A stretch of DNA of 64,000 nucleotides from ANME-2 cluster archaeon (GCA_023544605.1 JAMJFQ010000001.1:14020-78019), one strand, 5' to 3'. Shown: positions 35,897 to 45,366, counted from the first letter of the stretch. The notes: generated from the sequence alone by a model not told the origin. Made by a program: numbers and translations.

Positions 35897-36808
35897 TTAT
35901 AGATCATTTATCGTCAATAGAGATATACCGTCAGTTTCCTCCGTCTTAGGGATCGGTTCGCCTGTCAGTATCCAGCCTTTCTTAGCAGGCAAGGCATCCA
36001 TGTACAGCTTCATTATATTCAGGTCATCGGGAGTTGGCGTTTCCATGTATTTAATTAATACATTGTCGTCCCCATTATCAGCAAATGCATCAAAAACGTA
36101 CGGCACCCCTGCCGCATCCACGAAACTGATATCCCTGTATTTCCTGTACTGCTTCAATCTGTTCAGTGCAAGTTCCACCAGTTCCTGGGGTGATTCCCCA
36201 AAGATGATCCCGGCCGGAGGCGAGGGTATTTCAGTATCATCTGTCTGCATATCAATATCAACAGGCAGGTCAAACATCTCATTAAAGAAAGTATCTGGTT
36301 CAAGTCGTACAAATGTCTCATCTGCTATCAGATAGACCGAAATAATGTCACCGATGGTGTTAGGTGCCAGACCGTCATCCCCCAATATAGCCTCCTTTAT
36401 GCTGGGCGTGTAAGTATCAGCAAAATCCTTGATATCGGTAAGAGGTATCCTGATAGCCAGTCTCCGGTGTGGTCCCCTGTCATATACCTTGAACCCAAAA
36501 TCCCTATTAATTTCAGCTTTCATGTTATTTACGATAAGTTGTACATTACTCCTATCCCCCAACAGGTCTTCGATCAGGCTGCTTTGCACCTTGACCGATT
36601 TCTTGCCGGTTACCATTACAACAGAATCAAGATAACGGATATCCTCTATATCCATTTCCAGGAGCACATCCTTTATGCTCTTGATCACATCACAGTCCTG
36701 TGATGGTGCCATGAACACTAATATCCATTCACCGCCCGCTCTTACGGTAATAGGCTTGCCGGATTCAACTAATGCTTCCAATAAATTGTTGAATGGATTA
36801 TTTTTCAC
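35897..36808 (-). CDS. Unrecognised archaeal protein upstream of radB
   Basis: 303 residues from GTG 36808, which follows AAGGTG by six bases; the frame is open further to 36895. I recognise no family. It appears soluble, acidic, without cysteine pairs or membrane helices. A Pro-rich EIPSPPAGIIFGESPQELVELAL stretch near the middle divides two alpha/beta regions. It lies 54 bp upstream of radB on the same strand, so co-expression is likely. Confidence 0.65.
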   Translation of the reverse strand: MKNNPFNNLLEALVESGKPITVRAGGEWILVFMAPSQDCDVIKSIKDVLLEMDIEDIRYLDSVVMVTGKKSVKVQSSLIEDLLGDRSNVQLIVNNMKAEINRDFGFKVYDRGPHRRLAIRIPLTDIKDFADTYTPSIKEAILGDDGLAPNTIGDIISVYLIADETFVRLEPDTFFNEMFDLPVDIDMQTDDTEIPSPPAGIIFGESPQELVELALNRLKQYRKYRDISFVDAAGVPYVFDAFADNGDDNVLIKYMETPTPDDLNIMKLYMDALPAKKGWILTGEPIPKTEETDGISLLTINDL

Positions 36809-36906
36809 ATCTAACACCTTGGGTGAATGGAACTTATACGGTAGTATTGATATATTGATGCTAATACTATAGAAATAGTTTATCAAATTATGCACGGGGA
36901 ATTTGT

Positions 36907-37455
36907 GTGATCGAAGTAGAGATCAAAGCGCCACTATCTGAGAGAGAAGCAGTGATGTCCATGCTTATAGAACGTGGATGTACTTATCTGGGACATCGCA
37001 TACAGAGTGATACCTATTATAATGCCCAAGACCGGGATTTTGCCAAAACAGATGAAGCACTCAGGATCCGCAAGGACGGTGAATGCCACCTGATCACGTA
37101 CAAGGGTCCGAAGGTCGGCACAATTTCAAAGAGTCGCAAGGAGGTTGAACTGGAGATCAGCAGCCCGGAGGTGGCAGATGAACTGCTTACATGTCTGGGA
37201 TACAGCAAAGTGATGAACATCAATAAGACCAGGGACAATTACCGGTTGGACCAGTATACCATATCCCTGGATAATGTGAGGGGACTGGGCGATTATATTG
37301 AGATCGAGACAGCTGCACAAACTGAAGGAGAAGTACCGCATAAGGTCGAGAATATGATCGCCTTATTTACCAGTATGGGGCTTACGAAGGATATCCTTAT
37401 CACAAAGTCTTATCTTGAACTGCTAAAGGAGAAGAGTAGTGAAGGCTTAGATTAG
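36907..37455 (+). CDS. CYTH-domain protein (class IV adenylate cyclase / CyaB-like)
   Basis: 182 residues. The N-terminal EVEIKAPLSE matches the ExExK triphosphate-tunnel motif, with further acidic and basic strands (LRIRKDGECHLITYKGPK, RKEVELEIS, YTISLDNVRGLGDYIEIE). Archaeal members may be triphosphatases or cyclases; activity not assignable. GTG start at 36907 with GGGGAA upstream. Converges with cheD, with one base between the two ends. Confidence 0.85.
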   Translation: MIEVEIKAPLSEREAVMSMLIERGCTYLGHRIQSDTYYNAQDRDFAKTDEALRIRKDGECHLITYKGPKVGTISKSRKEVELEISSPEVADELLTCLGYSKVMNINKTRDNYRLDQYTISLDNVRGLGDYIEIETAAQTEGEVPHKVENMIALFTSMGLTKDILITKSYLELLKEKSSEGLD

Positions 37456-37456
37456 A

Positions 37457-37936
37457 TCAGATCACCTTGCTCTCTCCATGGACAGTCCGTATGATCATCC
37501 TACCACTTTTCACATCAAATTCTACAATACGCCCGTAATTCCCACCCACATCTTCGGCTAGCAAAGGAATACCCTTCTCCTTTAACAATTTCTTAGACTG
37601 AACGATGTTCTTAGTACCGATGCAGTTCTCTGAGTCTTTTGATGTCTGGAACATCATTGAACCGCCGCATATCTTTGCCACCAGGTTTTTCTTATTGCAT
37701 CCCAGTTTTTCAAGTTCCCTCACCATTTCATCTATTGCCGAATCCACAAATTTTCCGGGTTTAACATTGGGACGATTTGCCAAGTTACAGGGGAGCATGA
37801 TATGGGACATACCCCCGATACCCTCGCTTTTATCGTAAATAGTAAGTCCAAGGCAGGAACCCAGACCATGAATGGCTAATACATCATTGTCACTGGATAT
37901 GACCATTTCAGCCATGTTCACTCGTCTGTATGCCAT
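37457..37936 (-). CDS. cheD: Chemoreceptor glutamine deamidase CheD
   Basis: 159 residues. Deamidates receptor glutamines and partners CheC. Catalytic Cys28 in GLGSCLG and His45 in GGMSHIMLP are present. The position that I align with the third catalytic residue (Thr in Thermotoga CheD) appears as Ile22, to be checked by alignment. Last gene of the minus-strand chemotaxis run, 42 bp after cheC. Confidence 0.93.
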   Translation of the reverse strand: MAYRRVNMAEMVISSDNDVLAIHGLGSCLGLTIYDKSEGIGGMSHIMLPCNLANRPNVKPGKFVDSAIDEMVRELEKLGCNKKNLVAKICGGSMMFQTSKDSENCIGTKNIVQSKKLLKEKGIPLLAEDVGGNYGRIVEFDVKSGRMIIRTVHGESKVI

Positions 37937-37978
37937 GATTCCTCACCCTATACTCTTAGAATATCAGCCAGTTATAAT

Positions 37979-38602
37979 TTAATCAATCCCGACTTTAAGA
38001 TCGATCTTGTCAATAATTTTATTGATTGACTCCTGCTCAAGCAACAGGAGCAGGTTTATGCTAATAACATTTTCCGCTATCAATAATTCACTTTTGACCG
38101 TAAGCGCATAAACTGTCTCTTGATTTAGTTTCAGGATAGAGTCCTGAGTAATTGCTCCCATCATATCTATTGTTACCTGGGGTGCTGAAGGGATGATGGT
38201 AATGTTGAGCAAATTACTTATTATACTGATATATGACCCGCATAAAATATTGCTCAACTCGCCCAGGCAAGAATATCCAGTAGGACTTGCTACGAATTCA
38301 TCGTTAATATCTTTCTTGAGCATAGAACAAAGATGTTCCCTGGCCAGTTCAAGAGGTATCAGTGTTAGCAAACTCCCATCCAGATCCACTTGGAGTTCGT
38401 GATGAATACCCACAACGAGTGTCCCAGGGTCACCCAGCAGATACTGTATGTCATCCAGGGGCAGGAAGAATATATCACTAAATCTGACGTTCACCTTCCG
38501 GTCCAGTAAACGGGACAGGGAGGTGGCAGCGTTCCTGCTGCTGAGCCGTCCCATTCTATCCATAAAAGATGTTTGTTTTTCAGTTAATTGCAACGTTTTC
38601 AT
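37979..38602 (-). CDS. cheC: CheY-phosphate phosphatase CheC
   Basis: 207 residues. CheC proteins usually carry two E-x2-N phosphatase sites. Here the first (family pattern EIGNIGAGNAATALS) reads RMGRLSSRNAATSLS and has lost Glu and Asn, while the second, LGELSNILCGSYIS (about 113-126), is intact. So it should work through one site, as in some short CheX/CheC forms. Located between cheA and cheD. Confidence 0.88.
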   Translation of the reverse strand: MKTLQLTEKQTSFMDRMGRLSSRNAATSLSRLLDRKVNVRFSDIFFLPLDDIQYLLGDPGTLVVGIHHELQVDLDGSLLTLIPLELAREHLCSMLKKDINDEFVASPTGYSCLGELSNILCGSYISIISNLLNITIIPSAPQVTIDMMGAITQDSILKLNQETVYALTVKSELLIAENVISINLLLLLEQESINKIIDKIDLKVGID

Positions 38603-38621
38603 TTTTTACCTCGATATTTGG

Positions 38622-40700
38622 TTATAATAATGTATTAAGCAGAGAATTAATATCCAGTATCAATGCAACCGTTCCACTCTTAATGATAGTGGCACCTGCA
38701 AATCCCGGAAGACGCCCCAGGGACCGCCCTAATGATTTTATCACCACTTCTTGCTGACCCACCAGTTCGTCAACCATCAATCCAACAAGTCGTTCTTCAT
38801 GTTCCACAATGACCACAAAGTAGTTGTCATCAGAAAGGTTGCTTTTTGCCTCAAAAAGTTCACTCAGCCTTACCAGCGGAATAACTTTTTCTCTTATGAG
38901 ACAGGTCTCTTTTTTATCAACCATTTTTATCTGGTCTTTGTGAATTTTGATAGACTCAAACACGTTATTGAGCGGTAGCACATATATCTGGCCAGCCACC
39001 TTCACTACAAGACCCTTAATGATGGCAAGAGTCAGGGGTAATTTCAACTTCAAACGTGTCCCTTCACCTGGTGTGGAATAGGTTTTAATGCTGCCACCTA
39101 ACCGTTCGATATCTCTCTTGACCACATCCATTCCCACCCCCCTGCCTGATATGTCAGAAACTGTTGCTGCGGTGCTGAATCCTGGTAGGAATATTAATGA
39201 GACCAATTCATCATCGCACATAGCAGCGGCTTCATCTTCTGATATCACTCCTTTTGATAGAGCGGATTTCATTACTATATCTGGATTGATGCCTGCGCCG
39301 TCATCCGATATTTCAATGATTACATGGTTCTTTTCACGACTGGCCTTAAGTTTCACGATCCCTTCATCAGATTTTCCAGCAGCCAATCGCTCTTTTGGCA
39401 TCTCGATACCATGGTCAATTGAATTTCTTAAAATGTGTACCAGAGGGTCATTTATCCCATCAAGTACCGTTCTGTCCAGTTCAATATCTCCGCCTTCCAC
39501 CACAAGTTTGACCTTCTTACCACGGCTTCGGGACAGATCACGGATAATACGTGGATATTTACTAAAAATATGGTCAACAGGAATCATCCTTATTGACATT
39601 ATATCTTCCTGCAATTCCTCTACTATCCGGCTTAGATGGCCCACTGATTCTGCAAGTTCTGGACTATCGTACTTTGATATGGTATGCTCAAGCCCGACCT
39701 TGTTGATCAACAGTTCACCCACGTGATTCATCAAAATATCCAGTTGGTGGATATTGACCCTGATGTTCTGAATGGTCAGAGTAGGTGCAGCTGCCTGATT
39801 TACAGGTATTTTATTCAGGGGAGTATTTTCTGTTACCTGTACCACTGGTGGAGTAACACTTTCCTGGGCTACCTCCTCGATGTCCAGGGAATCCAGGTCG
39901 AACTCTTCCGTTTCATCCTCTTTCTCACCTTCAAATATCTTGATTTCAACATCAGAGATCTCAGAAACCGCAAGGGCGCTCTCTTTGAGAATATCTCTAT
40001 CGGCATTAGATGCCAGTATTACATGAAATGTTCCAGGATTTGTCTCCTTGATGGTTGTCTCGGGCGGGTAGACTGCAATTTTGTCACCGAATTTTTCAAG
40101 GTTACGTATTACAATAGTGGCCTTGGCAGACTTAAGCCCGCATCCCGCGTCAATTGTGACGGTTATTTTATATACATTTTCACCAGATTCAACAGCTTTG
40201 GAAGCGCACCTTAATTCATCTATACTCAGTTCGATCTCGCCAATTTTATCATCATTTTTTTGAATCCCACCGTTTTTTTGAATCCCGCCATTTTTTTGAA
40301 CGCCACCATTGGTTTGTGTTTTATCCAGGACCGACACAAGTTTTTCAATTAATTCTTTTTGTTCAATTATGTCTTTATTTTCTGCAATAGCTTCTATCAT
40401 GGATTCAATGACATCAAAACTTTCAAAAATCACATCCATGATCGGCTGGTCAATATCTATCTCTTTATTGCGTATCTTATCAAGCAGGTTCTCCATTTCA
40501 TGTGCCAGATGGGCCACTTCATTATACTCCATTGTGGCAGAATTACCTTTTATGGTATGAGCGGCCCTGAATATCTCATTGATCAGGTCATTGTTCCCAG
40601 TATCCTGTTCAAGTTCAACAAGGGAACGATTCATATTCTGGAGGTGGTCCCTCATATCATTGATGTATATATCCTTGTATTCTTCAAGGTCATTACTCAT
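38622..40700 (-). CDS. cheA: Chemotaxis histidine kinase CheA
   Basis: 692 residues. HPt domain with phospho-acceptor His48 (FRAAHTIKGNSATME); a P2-like segment about 150-260; dimerisation helices near 315-370 (MNHVGELLINKVGLE); ATPase domain with N box HILRNSIDHGIEMP, G1 DDGAGINPD and G2 SGRGVGMDVVK; C-terminal CheW-like domain. Between HPt and P2 is a threefold repeat of QKNGGI encoded by 18-bp repeats (40255-40308). Start overlaps the cheB stop by four bases. Confidence 0.96.
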   Translation of the reverse strand: MSNDLEEYKDIYINDMRDHLQNMNRSLVELEQDTGNNDLINEIFRAAHTIKGNSATMEYNEVAHLAHEMENLLDKIRNKEIDIDQPIMDVIFESFDVIESMIEAIAENKDIIEQKELIEKLVSVLDKTQTNGGVQKNGGIQKNGGIQKNDDKIGEIELSIDELRCASKAVESGENVYKITVTIDAGCGLKSAKATIVIRNLEKFGDKIAVYPPETTIKETNPGTFHVILASNADRDILKESALAVSEISDVEIKIFEGEKEDETEEFDLDSLDIEEVAQESVTPPVVQVTENTPLNKIPVNQAAAPTLTIQNIRVNIHQLDILMNHVGELLINKVGLEHTISKYDSPELAESVGHLSRIVEELQEDIMSIRMIPVDHIFSKYPRIIRDLSRSRGKKVKLVVEGGDIELDRTVLDGINDPLVHILRNSIDHGIEMPKERLAAGKSDEGIVKLKASREKNHVIIEISDDGAGINPDIVMKSALSKGVISEDEAAAMCDDELVSLIFLPGFSTAATVSDISGRGVGMDVVKRDIERLGGSIKTYSTPGEGTRLKLKLPLTLAIIKGLVVKVAGQIYVLPLNNVFESIKIHKDQIKMVDKKETCLIREKVIPLVRLSELFEAKSNLSDDNYFVVIVEHEERLVGLMVDELVGQQEVVIKSLGRSLGRLPGFAGATIIKSGTVALILDINSLLNTLL
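40255..40308 (-). repeat. Three 18-bp tandem repeats inside the cheA linker
   Basis: Three near-identical 18-bp units (each beginning with a T7 run on the plus strand followed by gaa-cc-c) encode consecutive QKNGGx hexapeptides in the HPt-P2 linker. In-frame length variation is expected at such a site. Confidence 0.8.
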
Positions 40701-41260
40701 TGCGAATTCACCAACTCGATAAGCTTGTCGGTAATAGCCTCGGGTGATAACACATAATCCACATGGCCTGATTCAATGGCATTTCTCGGCATATCTTTGG
40801 CAATACAGCTATGTTTGCTCTGTGCAATTGTGATGCCACCTGCATTTTTTATAGCTTCGATACCCTTAGTACCATCAGCTCCTGCTCCCGTGAGGACAAC
40901 TGCTATGGATTGGTCCCCATACTCTAAAGCAGCGGATTCCATGGTAATGTCAATGGACGGTTTGACATGATGTCTGGGTGGGCTATCTTTCAGTATTATT
41001 CTACCGTGTTTTATTGTCAGGTGTTTTTCCGTGGGCGCTATATATACAATCCCGGGCTTTAGCATCTCCATATGCTCCCCCTCTTTCACTATGATTACAC
41101 TTTTATTTTGAAGGGTTTGGGCAAGTTGTTTGCTGAAATTAGCTATTATATGCTGTATAACTACAATGGGAACAGGGAAATCATGAGGCAGTTTGGGTAT
41201 AATATTTTTCAGTACCGTTGGGCCGCCGGTTGATGCTCCTATTACAACAACTGAAATCAT
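40697..41260 (-). CDS. cheB: CheB methylesterase without receiver domain
   Basis: 187 residues: only the methylesterase domain, removing methyl groups from chemoreceptor glutamates. Nucleophile Ser in VIGASTGGP, His in VVIQHI, Asp in LTGAGADGTKG. Normal CheB is about 350 residues with an N-terminal receiver. Here the receiver is a separate gene upstream (cheY, 30 bp away), without any sign of a frameshift in the spacer. ATG at 41260 is preferred over GTG 41266. Confidence 0.9.
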   Translation of the reverse strand: MISVVVIGASTGGPTVLKNIIPKLPHDFPVPIVVIQHIIANFSKQLAQTLQNKSVIIVKEGEHMEMLKPGIVYIAPTEKHLTIKHGRIILKDSPPRHHVKPSIDITMESAALEYGDQSIAVVLTGAGADGTKGIEAIKNAGGITIAQSKHSCIAKDMPRNAIESGHVDYVLSPEAITDKLIELVNSQ

Positions 41261-41290
41261 GGTCACAGTATGCCGTTATTATTCAAAAGA

Positions 41291-41650
41291 TCACAGGAGT
41301 GCTTTGTTTATGATCTCTATTATTGTCTTTTCATTGAAAGGTTTCACAATAAAATCTTTTGCACCGGCCATTATAGATTCCATTACCAGTTTCTGTTGGC
41401 CCAGTGCACTTATCATCACTATGCGTGCATTCGGGTCTTCGGACCTTATGGATTTTACTGCCTCGATACCCGTGGTTTTTGGCATCACAATATCCATGGT
41501 AACCAGATCAGGTTTGAGTTCCCTGTACTTCAGGACAGCTTCAACCCCGTCTACCGCTTCTCCGATGACCCGGTGACCATTATTAGATAGGATATCTTTC
41601 AATAGCGAACGAATAAAATCAGCATCATCTACGACCAATATATCTGCCAT
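41291..41650 (-). CDS. cheY: Response regulator CheY
   Basis: 119 residues, one receiver domain: acidic pair Asp8-Asp9 (ILVVDDADF), phospho-acceptor Asp53 (LVTMDIVMP) and Lys103 (DFIVKPFN). It may serve both as motor signal and as stand-in for the missing CheB receiver. Encoded between cheW and cheB. Confidence 0.94.
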   Translation of the reverse strand: MADILVVDDADFIRSLLKDILSNNGHRVIGEAVDGVEAVLKYRELKPDLVTMDIVMPKTTGIEAVKSIRSEDPNARIVMISALGQQKLVMESIMAGAKDFIVKPFNEKTIIEIINKALL

Positions 41651-41680
41651 GTATTTTCCTCATATTGAGTTATTAAACTA

Positions 41681-42172
41681 TCAGGTATTTACTGTTTCCA
41701 TTTCTTCCTTAATTTTTATCGTTTGCGCCAATTCAAGGTCGCTCAGTATTTTTTCAAAGTCAAGAAGGATCAATATTCTATCATCGATTTTACATATACC
41801 TTTCAGATACTCCTGGGTTTGAGCATGTTTGATGGAGGGAACACTGACAATCATGTCCAATGATATCGTTTTCACTTCGTAGACCGAATCAACAACAGCA
41901 CCGAAAGGTTCACCCTGCAGGTCGATAATAATTATCCTGTTCGCATCGTTTTCCAACGGTTCCATTTCAAAACGTTTGCGCATATCGATCACTGTGGTGA
42001 TCTGTCCTCTCAGGTTGATGACACCTTCAACAAAATCAGGCAGTTTTGGTATCCTGGTAATTTCTACCATACGGATAATCTCCCGTACACAGGAAATATC
42101 GACGCAGTACTCCTCACCACCCAGACTGAAAATGACAACCTGCACCTCTTGGGATCCAACGTGTTCGGTCAT
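41681..42172 (-). CDS. cheW: Chemotaxis coupling protein CheW
   Basis: 163 residues. CheW fold linking receptor to CheA: VQVVIFSLGGEEYCVDI, VREIIRM, PDFVEGVINLRGQITTVIDM and IIIIDLQGEPFGAVVDSV. 12 bp after the receptor gene. Confidence 0.95.
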   Translation of the reverse strand: MTEHVGSQEVQVVIFSLGGEEYCVDISCVREIIRMVEITRIPKLPDFVEGVINLRGQITTVIDMRKRFEMEPLENDANRIIIIDLQGEPFGAVVDSVYEVKTISLDMIVSVPSIKHAQTQEYLKGICKIDDRILILLDFEKILSDLELAQTIKIKEEMETVNT

Positions 42173-42184
42173 GTGAACTACCCT

Positions 42185-44224
42185 TTATGATACTTTAAAC
42201 TTGCTTACCGATTCTTGCAGATTATTAGCAAGCTGGGCCAGTTCCTGGGCAGAGGAGGTCAACTCTTCCATGGATGCAGTCTGCTCCTCGGTTGATGCAG
42301 CTGACTCTTCAGTGGAATTCAGGTTATCGTCCACGATTGACGCCATGCGGTCCATTGCATTTACCACATTATCAGTATTGACTTTTTGCGCTTCTACAAT
42401 ATCGGTAATACCTTTAATCCTGGTTGCGGTTTCATTCACTGCTTCGGAAATGTTCTCCAGCAGGTGCAATGCGTTGCTGGTCATTTCAATACCTTCGGCA
42501 GCCACGGAAGTACCCACTTCAGTATATTTTACCGCATTGTTCGTATCTTCAGAGATTTCTTTTATAAGGGCATCGATCTGTTCAGCGGCCTTCTTTGACT
42601 CTTCGGCAAGGTTCCTGACCTCAGCTGCTACAACAGCGAATCCGCGCCCCTGTTCACCGGCCCTGGCCGCCTCGATGGCAGCATTGAGTGCAAGCAGATT
42701 GGTCTGGTCGGCAATTGAAGTGATAACGTCCACGATACTGCTGATCTTGCGTGATTTCACTCCCAGTCCTTCAACAGCAGATGCAGAATCAGCAAGTTTT
42801 TCTTTAACCACTTCAAGTTTATCCATTGCTTCCTTGGCTGCTACACTACTCGTATTTGCCATTTCGTTGGTATGCTCTGAGAACTCCTTGACCTTGTCCA
42901 CAGTACTGGAGATCTCATCAGTGGTCTGGGAGAGCCTGACAAGTTCCCTTGACATGTTTTCTACTTCTCTTGCCTGGTCATTGGCACCCTGTGCAATGAG
43001 CTGTATTTTTGAAGATACCTGCTCGGTTGTAGCACTAAGTTCCTCACTGGACGCTGCCAGTTCCTGGGCTGTAGAGCCAACCGTAATGGCAACATCCTTG
43101 ATGTTGGTGATTATTTTCTTGATATCTTCTTTCATTTTGATAAATGTCTTTGCCAGGTCACCTATCTCGTCATTGCTGGCAACGTCAATTTTATGTGTGA
43201 GGTCTCCCTTTGCGATATGATTAACATGGTTTCCAAAGTCAGATATAGATCTAATTACTCTCTGTATGATCCCTAACATTAACATAACCAGTCCCAGCAC
43301 CAGTAAAGTGGCCAGTGCAACCATAATTATTGACATCCTGATATTGTTTTGGACTTTATCTTTTATGGTCAACTGTATCTGGTTATTAGAGGAAAGAATA
43401 TCATCAAGATTCATGTGTATCCTTTTTTCGTTCGAACCAAGTTGGTACAATAACTCAGATTGTGCAATATCATTTTCTCCTAACTGTTCGTTTAAGGTTA
43501 CGACCTGACTAAAAATGATTGAATTCTGATTGGTTAACTGAATCAGTTGATCTTTACTATTATCGTCAAGATCGGATGCTGAAATGTCTGTTTTAATCGA
43601 TGATATAAGATTTTCAACTTTCTGTGCATTGGTATTTGTGGGTTCGAACAAATATTGGGATTCAGATGACTGTAATTCCAATATTTTATTACATAGATCA
43701 GGTATATTAAGTGACTTTGTAAATGCCAGCATCTCGTTAGATTTTGTAATCATCTGGCCGCCAAGACCAGTATTACTATTACCGATATCTTCTATTATAA
43801 CGATACTTGAATCATGCATATCCATGATTTCCATAGCAATTTCTTCAAAATATTTTTGAGAAGACAACAGATTGTTGGCGGCGTTTTTATCCTCAATTAT
43901 ATCGACATAAGATACTATCTGTATCTGATATGATTCAATATTTAACAGACTTTCCTGGAAATCCTGCCGGATCTGCTGCCTTGTTGGATAATCGTCTACA
44001 AGTAAATATTTATGGATCATTATGATACAATGATTGACCTCATCATGTGTTTTATATGCTATTGATGAGAGGGGCCACCTAATTTCAAGGATTTCGTCCA
44101 CATTATCCTGCATGGTAATAATATTATATACCGAAATAGTACCTATGATTGCCATTAATACGGCAAATGCCAAAAAACTTGAAACAAGTGTTTTTTTAAT
44201 AGTCATCCGTTTAGTATCACTCAT
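42185..44224 (-). CDS. Methyl-accepting chemotaxis protein
   Basis: 679 residues. Membrane helix 1 (about 11-36), an extracytoplasmic all-helical sensor (about 37-290, with several Asn/Gln/Ser-rich helices, four-helix-bundle like), membrane helix 2 (about 293-315), a HAMP domain, then a long coiled coil with the signalling tip NLLALNAAIEAARAGEQGRGFAVVAAEVR. Ligand unknown. First gene of the minus-strand chemotaxis operon, divergent from cheR over a 302-bp repeat-bearing spacer. Confidence 0.95.
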   Translation of the reverse strand: MSDTKRMTIKKTLVSSFLAFAVLMAIIGTISVYNIITMQDNVDEILEIRWPLSSIAYKTHDEVNHCIIMIHKYLLVDDYPTRQQIRQDFQESLLNIESYQIQIVSYVDIIEDKNAANNLLSSQKYFEEIAMEIMDMHDSSIVIIEDIGNSNTGLGGQMITKSNEMLAFTKSLNIPDLCNKILELQSSESQYLFEPTNTNAQKVENLISSIKTDISASDLDDNSKDQLIQLTNQNSIIFSQVVTLNEQLGENDIAQSELLYQLGSNEKRIHMNLDDILSSNNQIQLTIKDKVQNNIRMSIIMVALATLLVLGLVMLMLGIIQRVIRSISDFGNHVNHIAKGDLTHKIDVASNDEIGDLAKTFIKMKEDIKKIITNIKDVAITVGSTAQELAASSEELSATTEQVSSKIQLIAQGANDQAREVENMSRELVRLSQTTDEISSTVDKVKEFSEHTNEMANTSSVAAKEAMDKLEVVKEKLADSASAVEGLGVKSRKISSIVDVITSIADQTNLLALNAAIEAARAGEQGRGFAVVAAEVRNLAEESKKAAEQIDALIKEISEDTNNAVKYTEVGTSVAAEGIEMTSNALHLLENISEAVNETATRIKGITDIVEAQKVNTDNVVNAMDRMASIVDDNLNSTEESAASTEEQTASMEELTSSAQELAQLANNLQESVSKFKVS

Positions 44225-44321
44225 TATATCCCCTCAGATATCAAATAGTTCATTTTTGCCTAAATATAATAATGAATAAGTATAATAATAATCAGTATTT
44301 AAACTTATCCCACTTGAAATG

Positions 44322-44504
44322 CAAGAAAATCCTCCCTTCGGTCGGATTAACTTGAGTACATAATCTTATAGATTATATACAACAAGAAAATCCTCCCTTC
44401 GGTCGGATTAACTTGAGTACATAATCTTATAGATTATATACAACAAGAAAATCCTCCCTCACGGTAGGATTAACTTGACTGCATAAAGTTATACTTTATG
44501 TACT
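44322..44504. repeat. Three tandem 61-bp repeats, each with two potential hairpins
   Basis: Unit 1 (44322-44382) and unit 2 (44383-44443) are identical over 61 bases; unit 3 (from 44444 to about 44504) is diverged. Each holds hairpin a (AATCC...GGATT around a CC-TTC-GG core) and hairpin b (ATAATC-TTATA-GATTAT in units 1 and 2; CATAAAG-TTATA-CTTTATG in unit 3). The hairpin-b stem differs in both arms, yet remains perfectly paired and keeps the TTATA loop. Lies between the divergent receptor and cheR genes. The same palindromes could be DNA operators or TATA-bearing promoter elements. Confidence 0.9.
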
Positions 44505-44526
44505 ATAAAAAAAGAGCATTATCATC

Positions 44527-45366
44527 ATGACCGAGCAGGACCGTCTACTCACACTCAAAAAAATAATATTGGATAAATTGAATTTTGATCTGGGGCAGTA
44601 TAAGGAAAGTTATATTGAACGGAGGGTCAACACCAGGATTAACCTGACCCATACGGGTAACCTTCATGAATATATCAAGCTGCTGGAAAAAGACCAGGCA
44701 GAACTCATGAACCTGATGGATTCACTTACCGTGAACGTGACCAAATTTTTCAGGAATATTGAGACCTTTGAGACACTGGAAAAAGACATTATTCCAAAAA
44801 TAATAAAGAACAAGAATAACAGTTCCAGGGATATAATAAAAGTGTGGAGTGCAGGCTGTTCTTCCGGTGAGGAATTATATACGCTGACCATTTTATTTCT
44901 TGAGGCATTGGAAAAATCGGGAAAACAGTATAAGTTATTGGTCCAGGGCACTGATATTGACCGAAAAAGCCTCACAAAAGCCAGGATTGGCAGATACAGG
45001 AGCGAAAATGTAAAGAGTATCCGAAAAGATCTGCTTGAGAAATATTTTGAAAATGATGGAACCTATTACCATGTTAAACCTCACGTTAAAGAGCATGTAA
45101 AGATCAATCATCTTGATCTTAGTTCTGACTTTGATAGATTAAGTATTACGTATGAATTGATCTTATGCAGGAACGTGGTGATATATTTTAATAAAGATGT
45201 GAAACAGGCTCTATTTATGAAATTTTACAATATGCTGCAAAAGGACGGTTTTCTGGTACTGGGTAAGAACGAATCCATCACAGGTGATGCTTTATGTCAT
45301 CTGGAAAACGTGAACATTTCAGAACGCGTGTACAAAAAGACCCTGCACGGCAAGATCACAGACTAA
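44527..45366 (+). CDS. cheR: Chemoreceptor glutamate methyltransferase CheR
   Basis: 279 residues. S-adenosylmethionine-dependent: N-terminal helical domain (IERRVNTRIN), KFFRNIETFETLE, SAGCSSGEELYTLTIL motif I, LLVQGTDIDRKSL and LILCRNVVIYFNKDVKQ. Standard length. Its stop overlaps the stop of the next, converging gene by four bases. Confidence 0.95.
   Translation: MTEQDRLLTLKKIILDKLNFDLGQYKESYIERRVNTRINLTHTGNLHEYIKLLEKDQAELMNLMDSLTVNVTKFFRNIETFETLEKDIIPKIIKNKNNSSRDIIKVWSAGCSSGEELYTLTILFLEALEKSGKQYKLLVQGTDIDRKSLTKARIGRYRSENVKSIRKDLLEKYFENDGTYYHVKPHVKEHVKINHLDLSSDFDRLSITYELILCRNVVIYFNKDVKQALFMKFYNMLQKDGFLVLGKNESITGDALCHLENVNISERVYKKTLHGKITD

Noticed and set aside
42201..43220. 339-residue plus-strand frame within the chemoreceptor
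   Set aside because: Antisense of the repetitive Ala/Glu/Ser coiled coil, which often gives long shadow frames.
44322..44504. CRISPR array
   Set aside because: Repeat units are contiguous with no variable spacers, and no cas genes are near.
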